Notes under the pieces: model-generated
The model's database searches: none
What the model was told of the DNA's origin: nothing
What the model saw: the letters and a program-made list of their open reading frames with translations, nothing else
Translations under genes and position numbers: made by a program
DNA from: a virus
Virus record (IMG/VR): IMGVR_UViG_3300002835_000611
Span: 1 to 34,312 of that record
DNA length: 34,312 nucleotides
Strand: one strand, 5' to 3'
In this document: in pieces, positions 22,578 to 28,157 of the stretch
Layout of the letters: each line of letters starts with the position of its first letter
How positions within the stretch are numbered: the stretch's first letter is position 1

Positions 22578-22733
22578 GTTGGAACTACTTGAGTAGAAGT
22601 TATAGGAGCGACTATACGGGATGAGCTGACGCGTTCCAGAAACTAGTATTCTGTACTAAGCTAAATCAGAGTGACCGCCAATACGGTTCCGGTTTTTCTA
22701 CGTTTCGTTCCAGGATGTGTGTTTTACATCTTT
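22578..22733 (-). ncRNA. Candidate structured RNA after tRNA-like A
   Basis: 156 nt without a credible gene, ending in the terminator at 22544. On the minus strand: GATGT-AAAACAC-ACATC, a stem ACCG-TATTGG-CGGT, CAGAA-TACTAG-TTTCTG-like pairing, and CTACT-CA-AGTAG. The stretch AACCGTAT then TGGCGGTCACT is shared with 18100-18255. Could be a stable 3' RNA released after processing at element A. Confidence 0.45.
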
Positions 22734-22776
22734 GCATCAGGGGTGGAATCGAACCACCCTTAACACCATGCTGATA
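22734..22776 (-). ncRNA. tRNA-like element A (no anticodon arm)
   Basis: Minus strand: acceptor-type helix TATCAG/CTGATG (6 bp, one G-U), an 11-nt connecting loop CATGGTGTTAA, T-stem GGGTGG/CCACCC (6 bp) and T-loop TTCGATT. The 3' strand of both helices is continuous (12 nt), as in the acceptor/T minihelix of tRNA. The GG of ATGGT is placed where D-loop G18-G19 would dock on the T-loop. It starts 5 nt after the stop codon of the Fis-like gene. No encoded CCA. Confidence 0.75.
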
Positions 22777-22781
22777 AATTA

Positions 22782-23180
22782 TTATTCAATATCGTATTCT
22801 CTTATTTTACGATATAAAGTACGAGCACTAATACCAAGAGCTTCAGCAGCATTATCTCTATGTCCTTTATGTCTTCTTAAAGCATTAATTATAGATCCTT
22901 TTTCCAGTACTATCATAGAAAGAATATTTTCTTCATCGTCTTCATATCGGTTATTCTTATATTCTTCAGAAGGTACTTTTAATGGTTCATATTTAAAAGT
23001 GTCTATCTCTTTTTTTTCTAGCTCATCCTGTAGTATTTTTACAAACATGCGTTTTAATTCTGTTACATCTTTTTTCATGTCAAAGAAAAGCTTGTAAAGA
23101 ATTTCTTTTTCTGATGTATTAGCTTGTACTTCAGCTTTTAATTTTTCAATTAATTCAGATTTTAGGGTTTCAATATCCAT
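22782..23180 (-). CDS. Fis/NtrC-type helix-turn-helix protein
   Basis: 132 aa from ATG 23180 (MDIETLKSEL); a longer frame would begin inside tRNA-like element B and is rejected. The N-terminal two thirds are helical and charged, likely coiled coil (ELIEKLKAEVQANTSEKEIL, MKKDVTELKRMFVKILQDEL). The C-terminus (about 95-132) is a clear HTH_8/Fis domain: IINALRRHKGHRDNAAEALG then ISARTLYRKIREYDI, as at the end of NtrC-type regulators. A phage transcription factor or nucleoid-type protein without the sigma54 ATPase domain. Flanked by elements B and A. Confidence 0.82.
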   Translation of the reverse strand: MDIETLKSELIEKLKAEVQANTSEKEILYKLFFDMKKDVTELKRMFVKILQDELEKKEIDTFKYEPLKVPSEEYKNNRYEDDEENILSMIVLEKGSIINALRRHKGHRDNAAEALGISARTLYRKIREYDIE

Positions 23181-23194
23181 AGATTTAAGTTTTA

Positions 23195-23238
23195 GAACTA
23201 GGAGGGGGAATCGAACCCCCTCTAGAACCATTCTAGTT
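23195..23238 (-). ncRNA. tRNA-like element B (no anticodon arm)
   Basis: Minus strand: helix AACTAG/CTAGTT (6 bp), 10-nt connecting loop AATGGTTCTA, T-stem GAGGGGG/CCCCCTC (7 bp), T-loop TTCGATT. The first two A of the helix are the last two bases of the TAA stop codon of the ParB-like gene. An alternative fold CTAGAA-TGG-TTCTAG competes with it. The next gene begins 14 nt later. Confidence 0.78.
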
Positions 23239-24133
23239 AAGCACACTCATTAAAAAAGTTAAAGATGTTATCTTTATCTCCATTAACAAATGTGAGTTTT
23301 TCACTATTCTTTTTCAGATAGTTACAAAATCTTGTGTGATTATAAGTGGAAAAGTTTTGGGTTACGTATTCTACATAAGCACCTACAAAGAACTTATTAG
23401 AAATACGGTCCATACGAGGTACAATGTTCAATACATCAGTTACAAAATCTAAGATTTGTACTGCTCTATCTTCGTTTTTCACTTTAAATGTACCCTTCTT
23501 GATAACCGAGTTTACTCCACCACTACCAGCATTTCTACCACTAAGAATAGAAGCAATAGTTTGCACTTCAAGATCATACTGATTAAAGTAGTGAGATAGT
23601 TTCTTATAATCAGGACGGATAAATGACCATATTTGGATATAGTCTTTTAACTGCCATGACTTAGAACTTGAGTTTAACAATGCTGTTTTCTCTACTAATT
23701 CTTCTTCGTTTTTGATTTCTATCTCTACATATGGAATATCCATATTTAGACGAAGAAGAGCAAAATAGAGGTGTTGACCATCAATAATGTACCAACCTTT
23801 AAGACCAGCAAAATCAAGATATGCAACTACAACAGGACGGATGATCCCCATTAGTTGTATAGATGTTGCAAGAAGTGTCACTTGAGCAGGAATAATGGCA
23901 CGGTTGATACCTTCTAAGAACTTAAAACCAATCTTCGCTACTTTCTCAAGGATCTTTACATTAAATAAATCGCGCATCTTTCTACTATAGGTGTTACGCT
24001 GACCTTTTTCTTTTGATGATTGCTCCTCAGTTTGAGGTTCATCGGGAGTGACTCGCATTTTACCTTTCTCTATTACTAGAGCTTTTCTTTTGACAGTGAG
24101 TTTGTTACTGTCATTCTTTTTTTTGTTTTTCAT
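23237..24133 (-). CDS. ParB-like (ParB/sulfiredoxin fold) protein
   Basis: 298 aa. A basic, unstructured N-terminus (first 50 residues) precedes a ParB N-terminal-type domain at about 75-140: INRAIIPAQVTLLATSIQLM, IRPVVVAYLDFAG and WYIIDGQHLYFALLRLNMDI, where IIDGQH matches the ParB IxDGxH/R core that binds nucleotide. The C-terminal half is helical and unrecognised (about 190-298). ParB-fold proteins in phages may be CTPase clamps, nucleases or regulators. It is flanked by tRNA-like elements C and B, in an operon with an HTH gene. Confidence 0.75.
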   Translation of the reverse strand: MKNKKKNDSNKLTVKRKALVIEKGKMRVTPDEPQTEEQSSKEKGQRNTYSRKMRDLFNVKILEKVAKIGFKFLEGINRAIIPAQVTLLATSIQLMGIIRPVVVAYLDFAGLKGWYIIDGQHLYFALLRLNMDIPYVEIEIKNEEELVEKTALLNSSSKSWQLKDYIQIWSFIRPDYKKLSHYFNQYDLEVQTIASILSGRNAGSGGVNSVIKKGTFKVKNEDRAVQILDFVTDVLNIVPRMDRISNKFFVGAYVEYVTQNFSTYNHTRFCNYLKKNSEKLTFVNGDKDNIFNFFNECA

Positions 24134-24169
24134 ACAAAGATGAATTTAGGGTTTAAAATAAGGGTTTCA

Positions 24170-24214
24170 GAACCAGGGAGAGGAATCGAACCTCTCCTTG
24201 CTACCATACTGGTT
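24170..24214 (-). ncRNA. tRNA-like element C (no anticodon arm)
   Basis: Minus strand: helix AACCAG/CTGGTT (6 bp), 11-nt connecting loop TATGGTAGCAA, T-stem GGAGAGG/CCTCTCC (7 bp), T-loop TTCGATT. The first two A belong to the TAA stop codon of the gene at 24213. The connecting loop has the D-loop-like ATGGTAG. Followed by CTGAAAC, close to CTAAAAC after element B. The ParB-like gene starts 36 nt later. Confidence 0.78.
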
Positions 24215-24554
24215 AATATGTGATCACCAATCTCTGCACTCCATCTGCGTAGTTCATAATAGAAATGCTTTTGATGGGAACATAGATGGTGTTACCTTCT
24301 GTTTCAATAACAGTTGGTGTGGTGTACACATCGTTTGCTCTCACAGTTTTAGATCCTAGGGGTTTACCAAGTTTAACAGTCGGATCTATGTCTGTTAATC
24401 TTTTACCTGTTAGTTTACGCCAATAAGCGTATACAGAGGCATAACTGTGCTTCGTTGTCCGAGAAAAGGATCTAAGTTCTTTTCTGGTAGAGAGTGTAGC
24501 TAACTCTTTTAGCTGACTATCAGTGTAATACTGATATTTTTTACGTCTTCCCAT
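24213..24554 (-). CDS. Probable small DNA-binding protein, first gene of TLS operon
   Basis: 113 aa. Basic N-terminus (MGRRKKYQYYTDSQLKELAT) and a helical region (RKELRSFSRTTKHSYASVYA, YWRKLTGKR) that looks like a Myb/HTH-type DNA-binding domain; the C-terminus is strand-rich (NTIYVPIKSISIMNYADGVQ). It opens the operon (113-aa gene, C, ParB-like, B, Fis-like, A). Family not identified. Confidence 0.65.
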   Translation of the reverse strand: MGRRKKYQYYTDSQLKELATLSTRKELRSFSRTTKHSYASVYAYWRKLTGKRLTDIDPTVKLGKPLGSKTVRANDVYTTPTVIETEGNTIYVPIKSISIMNYADGVQRLVITY

Positions 24555-24593
24555 GATTTTTAACGGGTTTTATGGTGGATTAAAAAATACAAA

Positions 24594-24620
24594 TAAAAGG
24601 GGAGTGTAGAGACACCCCCC
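24594..24620 (-). terminator. Intrinsic terminator before the TLS operon
   Basis: On the minus strand, a 9-bp hairpin GGGGGGTGT/ACACTCCCC (one G-U, loop CTCT) followed by TTTTATTT. It ends the lipoprotein transcript (24641) and marks the 5' boundary of the TLS operon, whose promoter must lie in 24555-24593. Confidence 0.85.
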
Positions 24621-24640
24621 GTATTGCTTATGCTTACCTA

Positions 24641-24778
24641 TTACTGCTTTACGCGAGTAATAATCTTTGAGCGTCCTTTACATCCATATCCATTAGTGGC
24701 ACAGGAGGAGAACAAGGATGCTACAGTGAGTAGAAATGCGATGTACATAAGGATGTACGCTCCAGGGATCTTATTCAT
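24641..24778 (-). CDS. 45-aa lipoprotein
   Basis: A frame from ATG 24778 to TAA 24641. Hydrophobic signal (IPGAYILMYIAFLLTVASLF) with lipobox LFSSC and C26 as the modified cysteine, then a short mature part ATNGYGCKGRSKIITRVKQ. It would be anchored to the host membrane by a lipid. Phage lipoproteins often block receptors or DNA entry of competing phages; role not proven. Confidence 0.6.
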   Translation of the reverse strand: MNKIPGAYILMYIAFLLTVASLFSSCATNGYGCKGRSKIITRVKQ

Positions 24779-24789
24779 ATGATAGAATT

Positions 24790-25020
24790 TACATTACTTC
24801 CCCTCTGCGTTCAATGGTATGCTAAACACACATATGTCACCATATATGCAGACCTAATTACCACTGTCTGTCCTTGGGAAACAGATTATGACGCATTAAA
24901 AGTTCTGTGAATCTCCTTATAAAAGGATATACTACCTTCACAGACAAACCAGTAGTCTGGTATCACCCCTAACTATGTCCTTAAAAAAGGAGAAGGCACT
25001 TGCGTCTCCGGACACAGTGG
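24790..25020 (-). other. Structured region between two lipoprotein genes
   Basis: 230 nt, no credible gene. On the minus strand: GTCC...GGAC enclosing GGAGA...TCTCC, then CTGTGAA...TTCACAG enclosing ATATCCTT-TTAT-AAGGAGAT, and CATAT...ATATG. The nested pairs suggest an RNA structure or long 5' leader of the lipoprotein gene at 24641. It lacks the T-arm found in elements A-D. Confidence 0.4.
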
Positions 25021-25028
25021 GTATACTA

Positions 25029-25238
25029 TCATTCATTATCTGCCATAAACACGCTATCTAACACTCCTGTCTTTTCATATGGGACAGTGGCTACATGACG
25101 TCCGTGGTCAGATATCACCATAGCACTATCTTCAAGTGTGACTTGGTAGTGCCAGGATTTACAACATTCAGCGGGTGCTTGACGGGTGCTACAAGAGGCT
25201 AATAACACCCCTAATAACACAAACAACATCTTATACAT
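25029..25238 (-). CDS. 69-aa lipoprotein
   Basis: 69 aa. Signal peptide MYKMLFVLLGVLLASC with a perfect lipobox LLASC (C16), then a short mature domain with a Cys pair (AECCKSWHYQVTLEDSAMVI, DHGRHVATVPYEKTG) and an acidic end. A membrane-anchored protein; in a phage this suggests superinfection exclusion or envelope modification. Its neighbour at 24641 is a second lipoprotein, so they may act together. Confidence 0.72.
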   Translation of the reverse strand: MYKMLFVLLGVLLASCSTRQAPAECCKSWHYQVTLEDSAMVISDHGRHVATVPYEKTGVLDSVFMADNE

Positions 25239-25539
25239 ACACTATAACAGTTTTATTATATCATTATCCCTGTATGTCTATAATAGACACATAGGAAACA
25301 GATCTTAATACATATATATCTATAGCCATCTACTGGCGATGACACATTTACACTTTCTACCACTTTCTCCCACCCATAGAAATACCACTGAGGAGTCCAC
25401 CCACTCTCTAACTGCTTCACATTCAACGAATTACGTCGTTTAATCCTGTAAATCTATGCATTTGCACTGTGACACCCGACACGTGTAGGTGCAGTTCGTA
25501 TATTGTCCGTACAAGGTGCGGATGTGATGTGGTGAAAAA
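25239..25539. other. Gene-poor stretch with weak candidate ORF
   Basis: Only weak candidates: a minus frame 25256-25420 (54 residues from a GTG, core KQLESGWTPQWYFYGWEKV) with no good ATG, and a 12-residue frame at its upstream side. The DNA is mixed in composition with no strong repeats. It may hold the leader and promoter of the lipoprotein gene at 25029. I see no RNA gene. Confidence 0.35.
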
Positions 25540-25576
25540 GAAAAAAGAACCCCCGTCTATGTGAGCGAGGGTTCTT
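25540..25576 (-). terminator. Terminator of cassette 25587
   Basis: On the minus strand, AAGAACCC/GGGTTCTT (8 bp, long loop) followed by TTTTCTTTTTC. It ends the gene at 25587. Confidence 0.82.
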
Positions 25577-25586
25577 ATGTTAGTGA

Positions 25587-26126
25587 TTAGAACGGAGCGC
25601 TTTCTGTTTCAAGCGTCAGTTCAGCGGGTTGCTCCGCAGATGGTGTTTCATCTGTATCGGGAGCATCAGCAACAGCAGGGCGGGATGCTATGCGTGCGAG
25701 CAAAGCGAGTTTCTTTGCGTTCATAATCTCACGCTCTTTCGCAATCTTCACTTGCGCGTTGGTGCGAGCGAGCAGTTCGATGTTCTCTTCCTTGTAGATG
25801 TCACTACGCTCAATCGTGTGATTGAGGGAATTGAACAGCACTAAACGCTGTTTACCTTCGAGCGCCATTTCCACTCTCTCGTCTCCGTTGATGATTGCAC
25901 CTGTCTCACGGTCAACGAAGTCTTTCGTCTTAACAGAGCAACCTACCAAACGAGATAAGCTTTCAGGTGCAGTGTCATAACCTGCACGAGTTAGAGAGTT
26001 GTGGGTCACTCCGATTTCGAGGGAGTTACCGTCGCATACTGCGGAAAACATAGCGTACGCAGTTGCATTAGCACCAAATAATTGAGTAGGATTGGTGAGA
26101 CCTACGATTGTTAGCGTCTTTGCCAT
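25587..26126 (-). CDS. Unknown 179-aa protein, one-gene cassette
   Basis: 179 aa. N-terminal strands (TLTIVGLTNPTQLFGANATA, YAMFSAVCDGNSLEIGVTHN), a middle with VKTKDFVDRETGAIINGDER, a helical region (QVKIAKEREIMNAKKLALLA) and an acidic, Ala/Pro/Thr-rich tail. The gene looks richer in G+C than most of the window, by eye. It has its own promoter motif (26168-26181) and terminator. Not recognised. Confidence 0.68.
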   Translation of the reverse strand: MAKTLTIVGLTNPTQLFGANATAYAMFSAVCDGNSLEIGVTHNSLTRAGYDTAPESLSRLVGCSVKTKDFVDRETGAIINGDERVEMALEGKQRLVLFNSLNHTIERSDIYKEENIELLARTNAQVKIAKEREIMNAKKLALLARIASRPAVADAPDTDETPSAEQPAELTLETESAPF

Positions 26127-26167
26127 ACAATTTGAATTTAAAATTAAAAAAAAAGATTACGCATTTA

Positions 26168-26181
26168 TATAGTTTAAACTT
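26168..26181 (-). promoter_or_regulatory. Promoter motif copy 1 (TATAGTTTAAACTT)
   Basis: A 14-nt sequence identical to the one at 28391-28404. On the minus strand it reads AAGTTTAAACTATA and continues TAAATG; it lies 42 nt upstream of the ATG at 26126. Related copies precede the next two leftward genes at a similar distance, so it is probably the core of a phage promoter. Confidence 0.55.
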
Positions 26182-26263
26182 ACAGCTTTGATACTGTGTG
26201 ATAAACGCAAGATGCACGATAGTAAAGGTGTCCTGCGTAGCAGAGTGAAATAAAGCGGGATGT

Positions 26264-26288
26264 AAAAAAGGGGGAATAACCCCCCTTT
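26264..26288 (-). terminator. Terminator of cassette 26292
   Basis: On the minus strand, AAAGGGGG-GTTATT-CCCCCTTT followed by TTTA. It lies 4 nt after the stop of the gene at 26292, in front of the promoter of the next cassette. Confidence 0.88.
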
Positions 26289-26291
26289 GTG

Positions 26292-26711
26292 TCAACCTTC
26301 GTAAGACTGCATTTCAAATGCATTTAATTCTTTTTCGTTCTTTAAATCCTGCATAAATCTGTCGTAGTCGTCTTTCTGTTTCATTTGCTCGAACCAATGG
26401 TCCATAGCAGATGACTCTTCTGCTGGCGTAGCAAACCCGTATTTGATGTCGAGTCTGCGTTGCATTACAGATTTGAGGAACATATTTAGTTCCCGGATGT
26501 TAGCACTATGTACATTAGTGTCGGATGTAATCCAGCGGATGTGTACATAATACCATTGACCTGCATCTGCTGTTCTAACCTGTGCGTTAGCAAATGGTGG
26601 CATAAGAGTGTCTTTGTCTACGCGCACGCGGATTTTAGCGTAGAACAATTTGAATGTCTCGATGTTTACGGAGCTAATCCCGTAAGGAAGCATGATGACT
26701 TTGTTGTCCAT
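26292..26711 (-). CDS. Unknown 139-aa protein, one-gene cassette
   Basis: 139 aa, with strands (NKVIMLPYGISSVNIETFKL, YAKIRVRVDKDTLMPP) and a central segment (AGQWYYVHIRWITSDTNVHS) then helical (RELNMFLKSVMQRRLDIKYG, DYDRFMQDLKNEKELNAFEM). Leader of the type ...AACCTAAATCCATCATT-ATG is identical in part to that of the gene at 26805. Not recognised. Confidence 0.68.
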   Translation of the reverse strand: MDNKVIMLPYGISSVNIETFKLFYAKIRVRVDKDTLMPPFANAQVRTADAGQWYYVHIRWITSDTNVHSANIRELNMFLKSVMQRRLDIKYGFATPAEESSAMDHWFEQMKQKDDYDRFMQDLKNEKELNAFEMQSYEG

Positions 26712-26718
26712 AATGATG

Positions 26719-26735
26719 GATTTAGGTTAAGGAAA
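26719..26735 (-). repeat. 17-nt leader repeat, copy 1
   Basis: GATTTAGGTTAAGGAAA on the plus strand, identical at 27028-27044. On the minus strand (TTTCCTTAACCTAAATC) both copies end 7 nt before a start codon, so they form the ribosome-loading part of two leaders. There is no Shine-Dalgarno sequence between repeat and ATG. Confidence 0.65.
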
Positions 26736-26750
26736 TATATATCTAATTCA

Positions 26751-26761
26751 TATAGTTTAAA
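26751..26761 (-). promoter_or_regulatory. Promoter motif copy 2
   Basis: TATAGTTTAAA on the plus strand; minus-strand reading TTTAAACTATATGAATT, 40 nt upstream of the ATG at 26711. It directly follows the terminator of the upstream cassette. Confidence 0.55.
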
Positions 26762-26762
26762 T

Positions 26763-26797
26763 AAGAACCCCTACGGACTTTCGTCTTTCGGGGTTTC
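26763..26797 (-). terminator. Terminator of cassette 26805
   Basis: On the minus strand AACCCC/GGGGTT encloses a small GAC-GAAA-GTC hairpin and is followed by CTTATTT. It separates the gene at 26805 from the promoter of the next cassette. Confidence 0.75.
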
Positions 26798-26804
26798 CTA
26801 ACCA

Positions 26805-27020
26805 TTAAAAGGTCTCGTCTTCTAGACGACCGCAAACTTGCAGTTGATTGATACCACGAGCACCCCATTCTGTATGGTAGTTGATTTGCTCCTTGAGCGC
26901 TTCAATAGCACTCTGTTCGTCGCAAGCTACCACATCGAAGGTGTCCTGTTCTACATCAATCTCTTCTGGTGAAGAGAAGTTTACGGTGATGATTTCCACT
27001 ACAATAAAGTAGGTGTACAT
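26805..27020 (-). CDS. Unknown 71-aa protein, one-gene cassette
   Basis: 71 aa. Starts with a hydrophobic strand (MYTYFIVVEIITVNFSSPEE), then FDVVACDEQSAIEALKEQIN and a short C-terminus (INQLQVCGRLEDETF). The pattern (strand, ACDEQSAIEALKEQ helix) resembles small phage proteins of the type that convert environmental signals; no specific family. Same leader repeat as the gene at 26292. Confidence 0.62.
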   Translation of the reverse strand: MYTYFIVVEIITVNFSSPEEIDVEQDTFDVVACDEQSAIEALKEQINYHTEWGARGINQLQVCGRLEDETF

Positions 27021-27027
27021 AACAAAT

Positions 27028-27069
27028 GATTTAGGTTAAGGAAAATTGTTACATTCAAATAGTTTACTT
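27028..27069 (-). promoter_or_regulatory. Leader repeat copy 2 and promoter motif copy 3
   Basis: The 17-nt leader repeat (27028-27044) is followed upstream by AAATAGTTTACTT (27057-27069), on the minus strand AAGTAAACTATTTGAATG. Spacing to the ATG at 27020 (37 nt) matches the other cassettes. The motif overlaps the stop codon of the gene at 27064. Confidence 0.55.
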
Positions 27070-27255
27070 CCACCAGTAGTCTCTGGTCCAAACGAAGGGT
27101 AGTCCGAGTACGAGTAGAACATACGCATACCCCACCCATCCACCGTTTAGATTTTCATCACTCCAATACATTGTGTCATCTGAGGGTTCTACGAGCATAA
27201 GCATAAACAGCATCACCCAAATACTGAATAGCGCGATTCCGATAAACTTTTTCAT
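27064..27255 (-). CDS. 63-aa two-helix membrane protein
   Basis: 63 aa: an N-terminal helix (KFIGIALFSIWVMLFMLMLV), a polar loop (EPSDDTMYWSDENLNGG) and a second helix (WVGYAYVLLVLGLPFVW) with an aromatic end. No terminator separates it from the gene at 26805, whose promoter overlaps its stop. Function unknown; an envelope-acting early protein is possible. Confidence 0.65.
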   Translation of the reverse strand: MKKFIGIALFSIWVMLFMLMLVEPSDDTMYWSDENLNGGWVGYAYVLLVLGLPFVWTRDYWWK

Positions 27256-27281
27256 ATGATTAGAATTTAGATAACATAGTT

Positions 27282-27313
27282 AAGAAAAGGGGAAATGCGG
27301 AAATCCCCTTTTC
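27282..27313 (-). terminator. Terminator of cassette 27321
   Basis: On the minus strand GAAAAGGGGA/TCCCCTTTTC (10 bp) followed by TTAACTATGTTAT, itself a variant of the cassette promoter motif. So one cassette ends where the next begins. Confidence 0.82.
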
Positions 27314-27320
27314 TCTACAA

Positions 27321-27542
27321 TCAATCCCTGGTATCAGGATGATTACCTATGTAAACGCAGAATAGCAGGTTTAACATAGATAAGATCATACCAAATACAA
27401 AGAACCAATGCGTAATAATCTGCTTACTCTCATCCATCATAGCAAGCATCAGGTGGATTAATACCCAGAAAACTGAAAGTACGAACCACCAATTCCAATT
27501 GTACTGTGTCATACGACTTTTATTTTGAGTTAAGAAATACAA
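27321..27542 (-). CDS. 73-aa membrane protein
   Basis: 73 aa with two or three hydrophobic helices (NWNWWFVLSVFWVLIHLMLA, THWFFVFGMILSMLNLLFCV) and a short polar end (GNHPDTRD). First gene in the leftward cassette row, nearest the divergent control region. Function unknown; similar in design to the gene at 27064. Confidence 0.62.
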   Translation of the reverse strand: MYFLTQNKSRMTQYNWNWWFVLSVFWVLIHLMLAMMDESKQIITHWFFVFGMILSMLNLLFCVYIGNHPDTRD

Positions 27543-27577
27543 AATAAGGGGAGCATATACCTACCAAGTTGCTCCCC
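27543..27577 (-). terminator. Terminator of candidate ncRNA
   Basis: On the minus strand GGGGAGCA/TGCTCCCC (8 bp) followed by TTATTTTG. There is no good gene directly upstream of it, so it probably ends a short RNA. Confidence 0.8.
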
Positions 27578-27715
27578 AATAGCGCGGACTATCACTCCCT
27601 ATGCAATAAGAGAGCTAAAGGTCGTCCTTTAGAGGTTAATACATGAACCATTCTCACTCTGCATCTGTAAGAATGATGTAAGTCATTGAATCTCAACAAC
27701 TTACTAATTTAAATT
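27578..27715 (-). ncRNA. Candidate small RNA
   Basis: On the minus strand, after the promoter-like TGATAACTATGTAAG (27734-27750), two hairpins are visible: CATTCT...AGAATG and CTAAAGG-ACGA-CCTTTAG (7 bp), then the terminator at 27543. Very short frames exist (up to about 20 codons) but none looks like a gene. An untranslated regulator about 150-180 nt long fits best. Confidence 0.45.
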
Positions 27716-27759
27716 AAAAATATCGATACCAAACTTACATAGTTATCATTTCTACATCT

Positions 27760-28157
27760 TTCTAAAAATTACATAAACATTCTAAAACAATACTCTCACC
27801 CTCCTTGTACATTGATTTTCAAAACATTAGGTCTGCACATACGGGGGTAGCACCGCTTGTTTTTTTAGCTGGGGTCTTGATATTAGATGGTCCTCACCCT
27901 CTCACACACAATATAGTTGCATCGTCGGAATGTAAAGATGTAAAGAAAATAAAGGGTGTGGGGGGTTGAATATGGGTTTACAAACCGGGGGTGTTTGGAT
28001 TTTATATAGATTTGTGGTATATTATAGTGTACCCACCTGTAGACGCGGGTGATCCTGTTCGATGGTCCAAAGATAGTTAGAATGGTAGACGTTGGGTTAT
28101 GGGAGTAGCACACAACTTGTGATGTGAAACTGGTTTTCTCCAATAGGTACGAAAACG
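27760..28157. other. Non-coding control region, left part
   Basis: No gene supported. A minus frame over 27883-28143 has no ATG-type support and no family character. Visible elements: palindrome GGTTT-AC-AAACC near 27970, hairpin CACCTG/CGGGTG near 28036, and the TAnnTTTG match TAGATTTG near 28006. G-rich runs on the plus strand (GTGTGGGGGG, CCGGGGGTG) are uncommon in this genome. Confidence 0.4.

Noticed and set aside
22578-22733. RNase P RNA or another known catalytic RNA
   Set aside because: Too short and none of the conserved RNase P core motifs is visible.
22734-24214. Reading elements A, B and C as ordinary tRNA genes
   Set aside because: Each is only 43-45 nt, has no D-arm stem and no anticodon arm; the flanking sequence upstream is coding and cannot supply them.
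25256-25420. Minus-strand 54-residue frame (GTG start)
   Set aside because: No ATG and no family; kept only as a weak remark because its W/Y-rich core is unusual.
26068-26295. Minus-strand 75-residue frame over the cassette gap
   Set aside because: It crosses the terminator at 26264 and the promoter at 26168 and overlaps the real gene at 25587.
27883-28143. Minus-strand 86-residue frame in the control region
   Set aside because: It needs a non-ATG start, is rich in aromatic and Cys residues without domain character, and lies in G-rich non-coding DNA.
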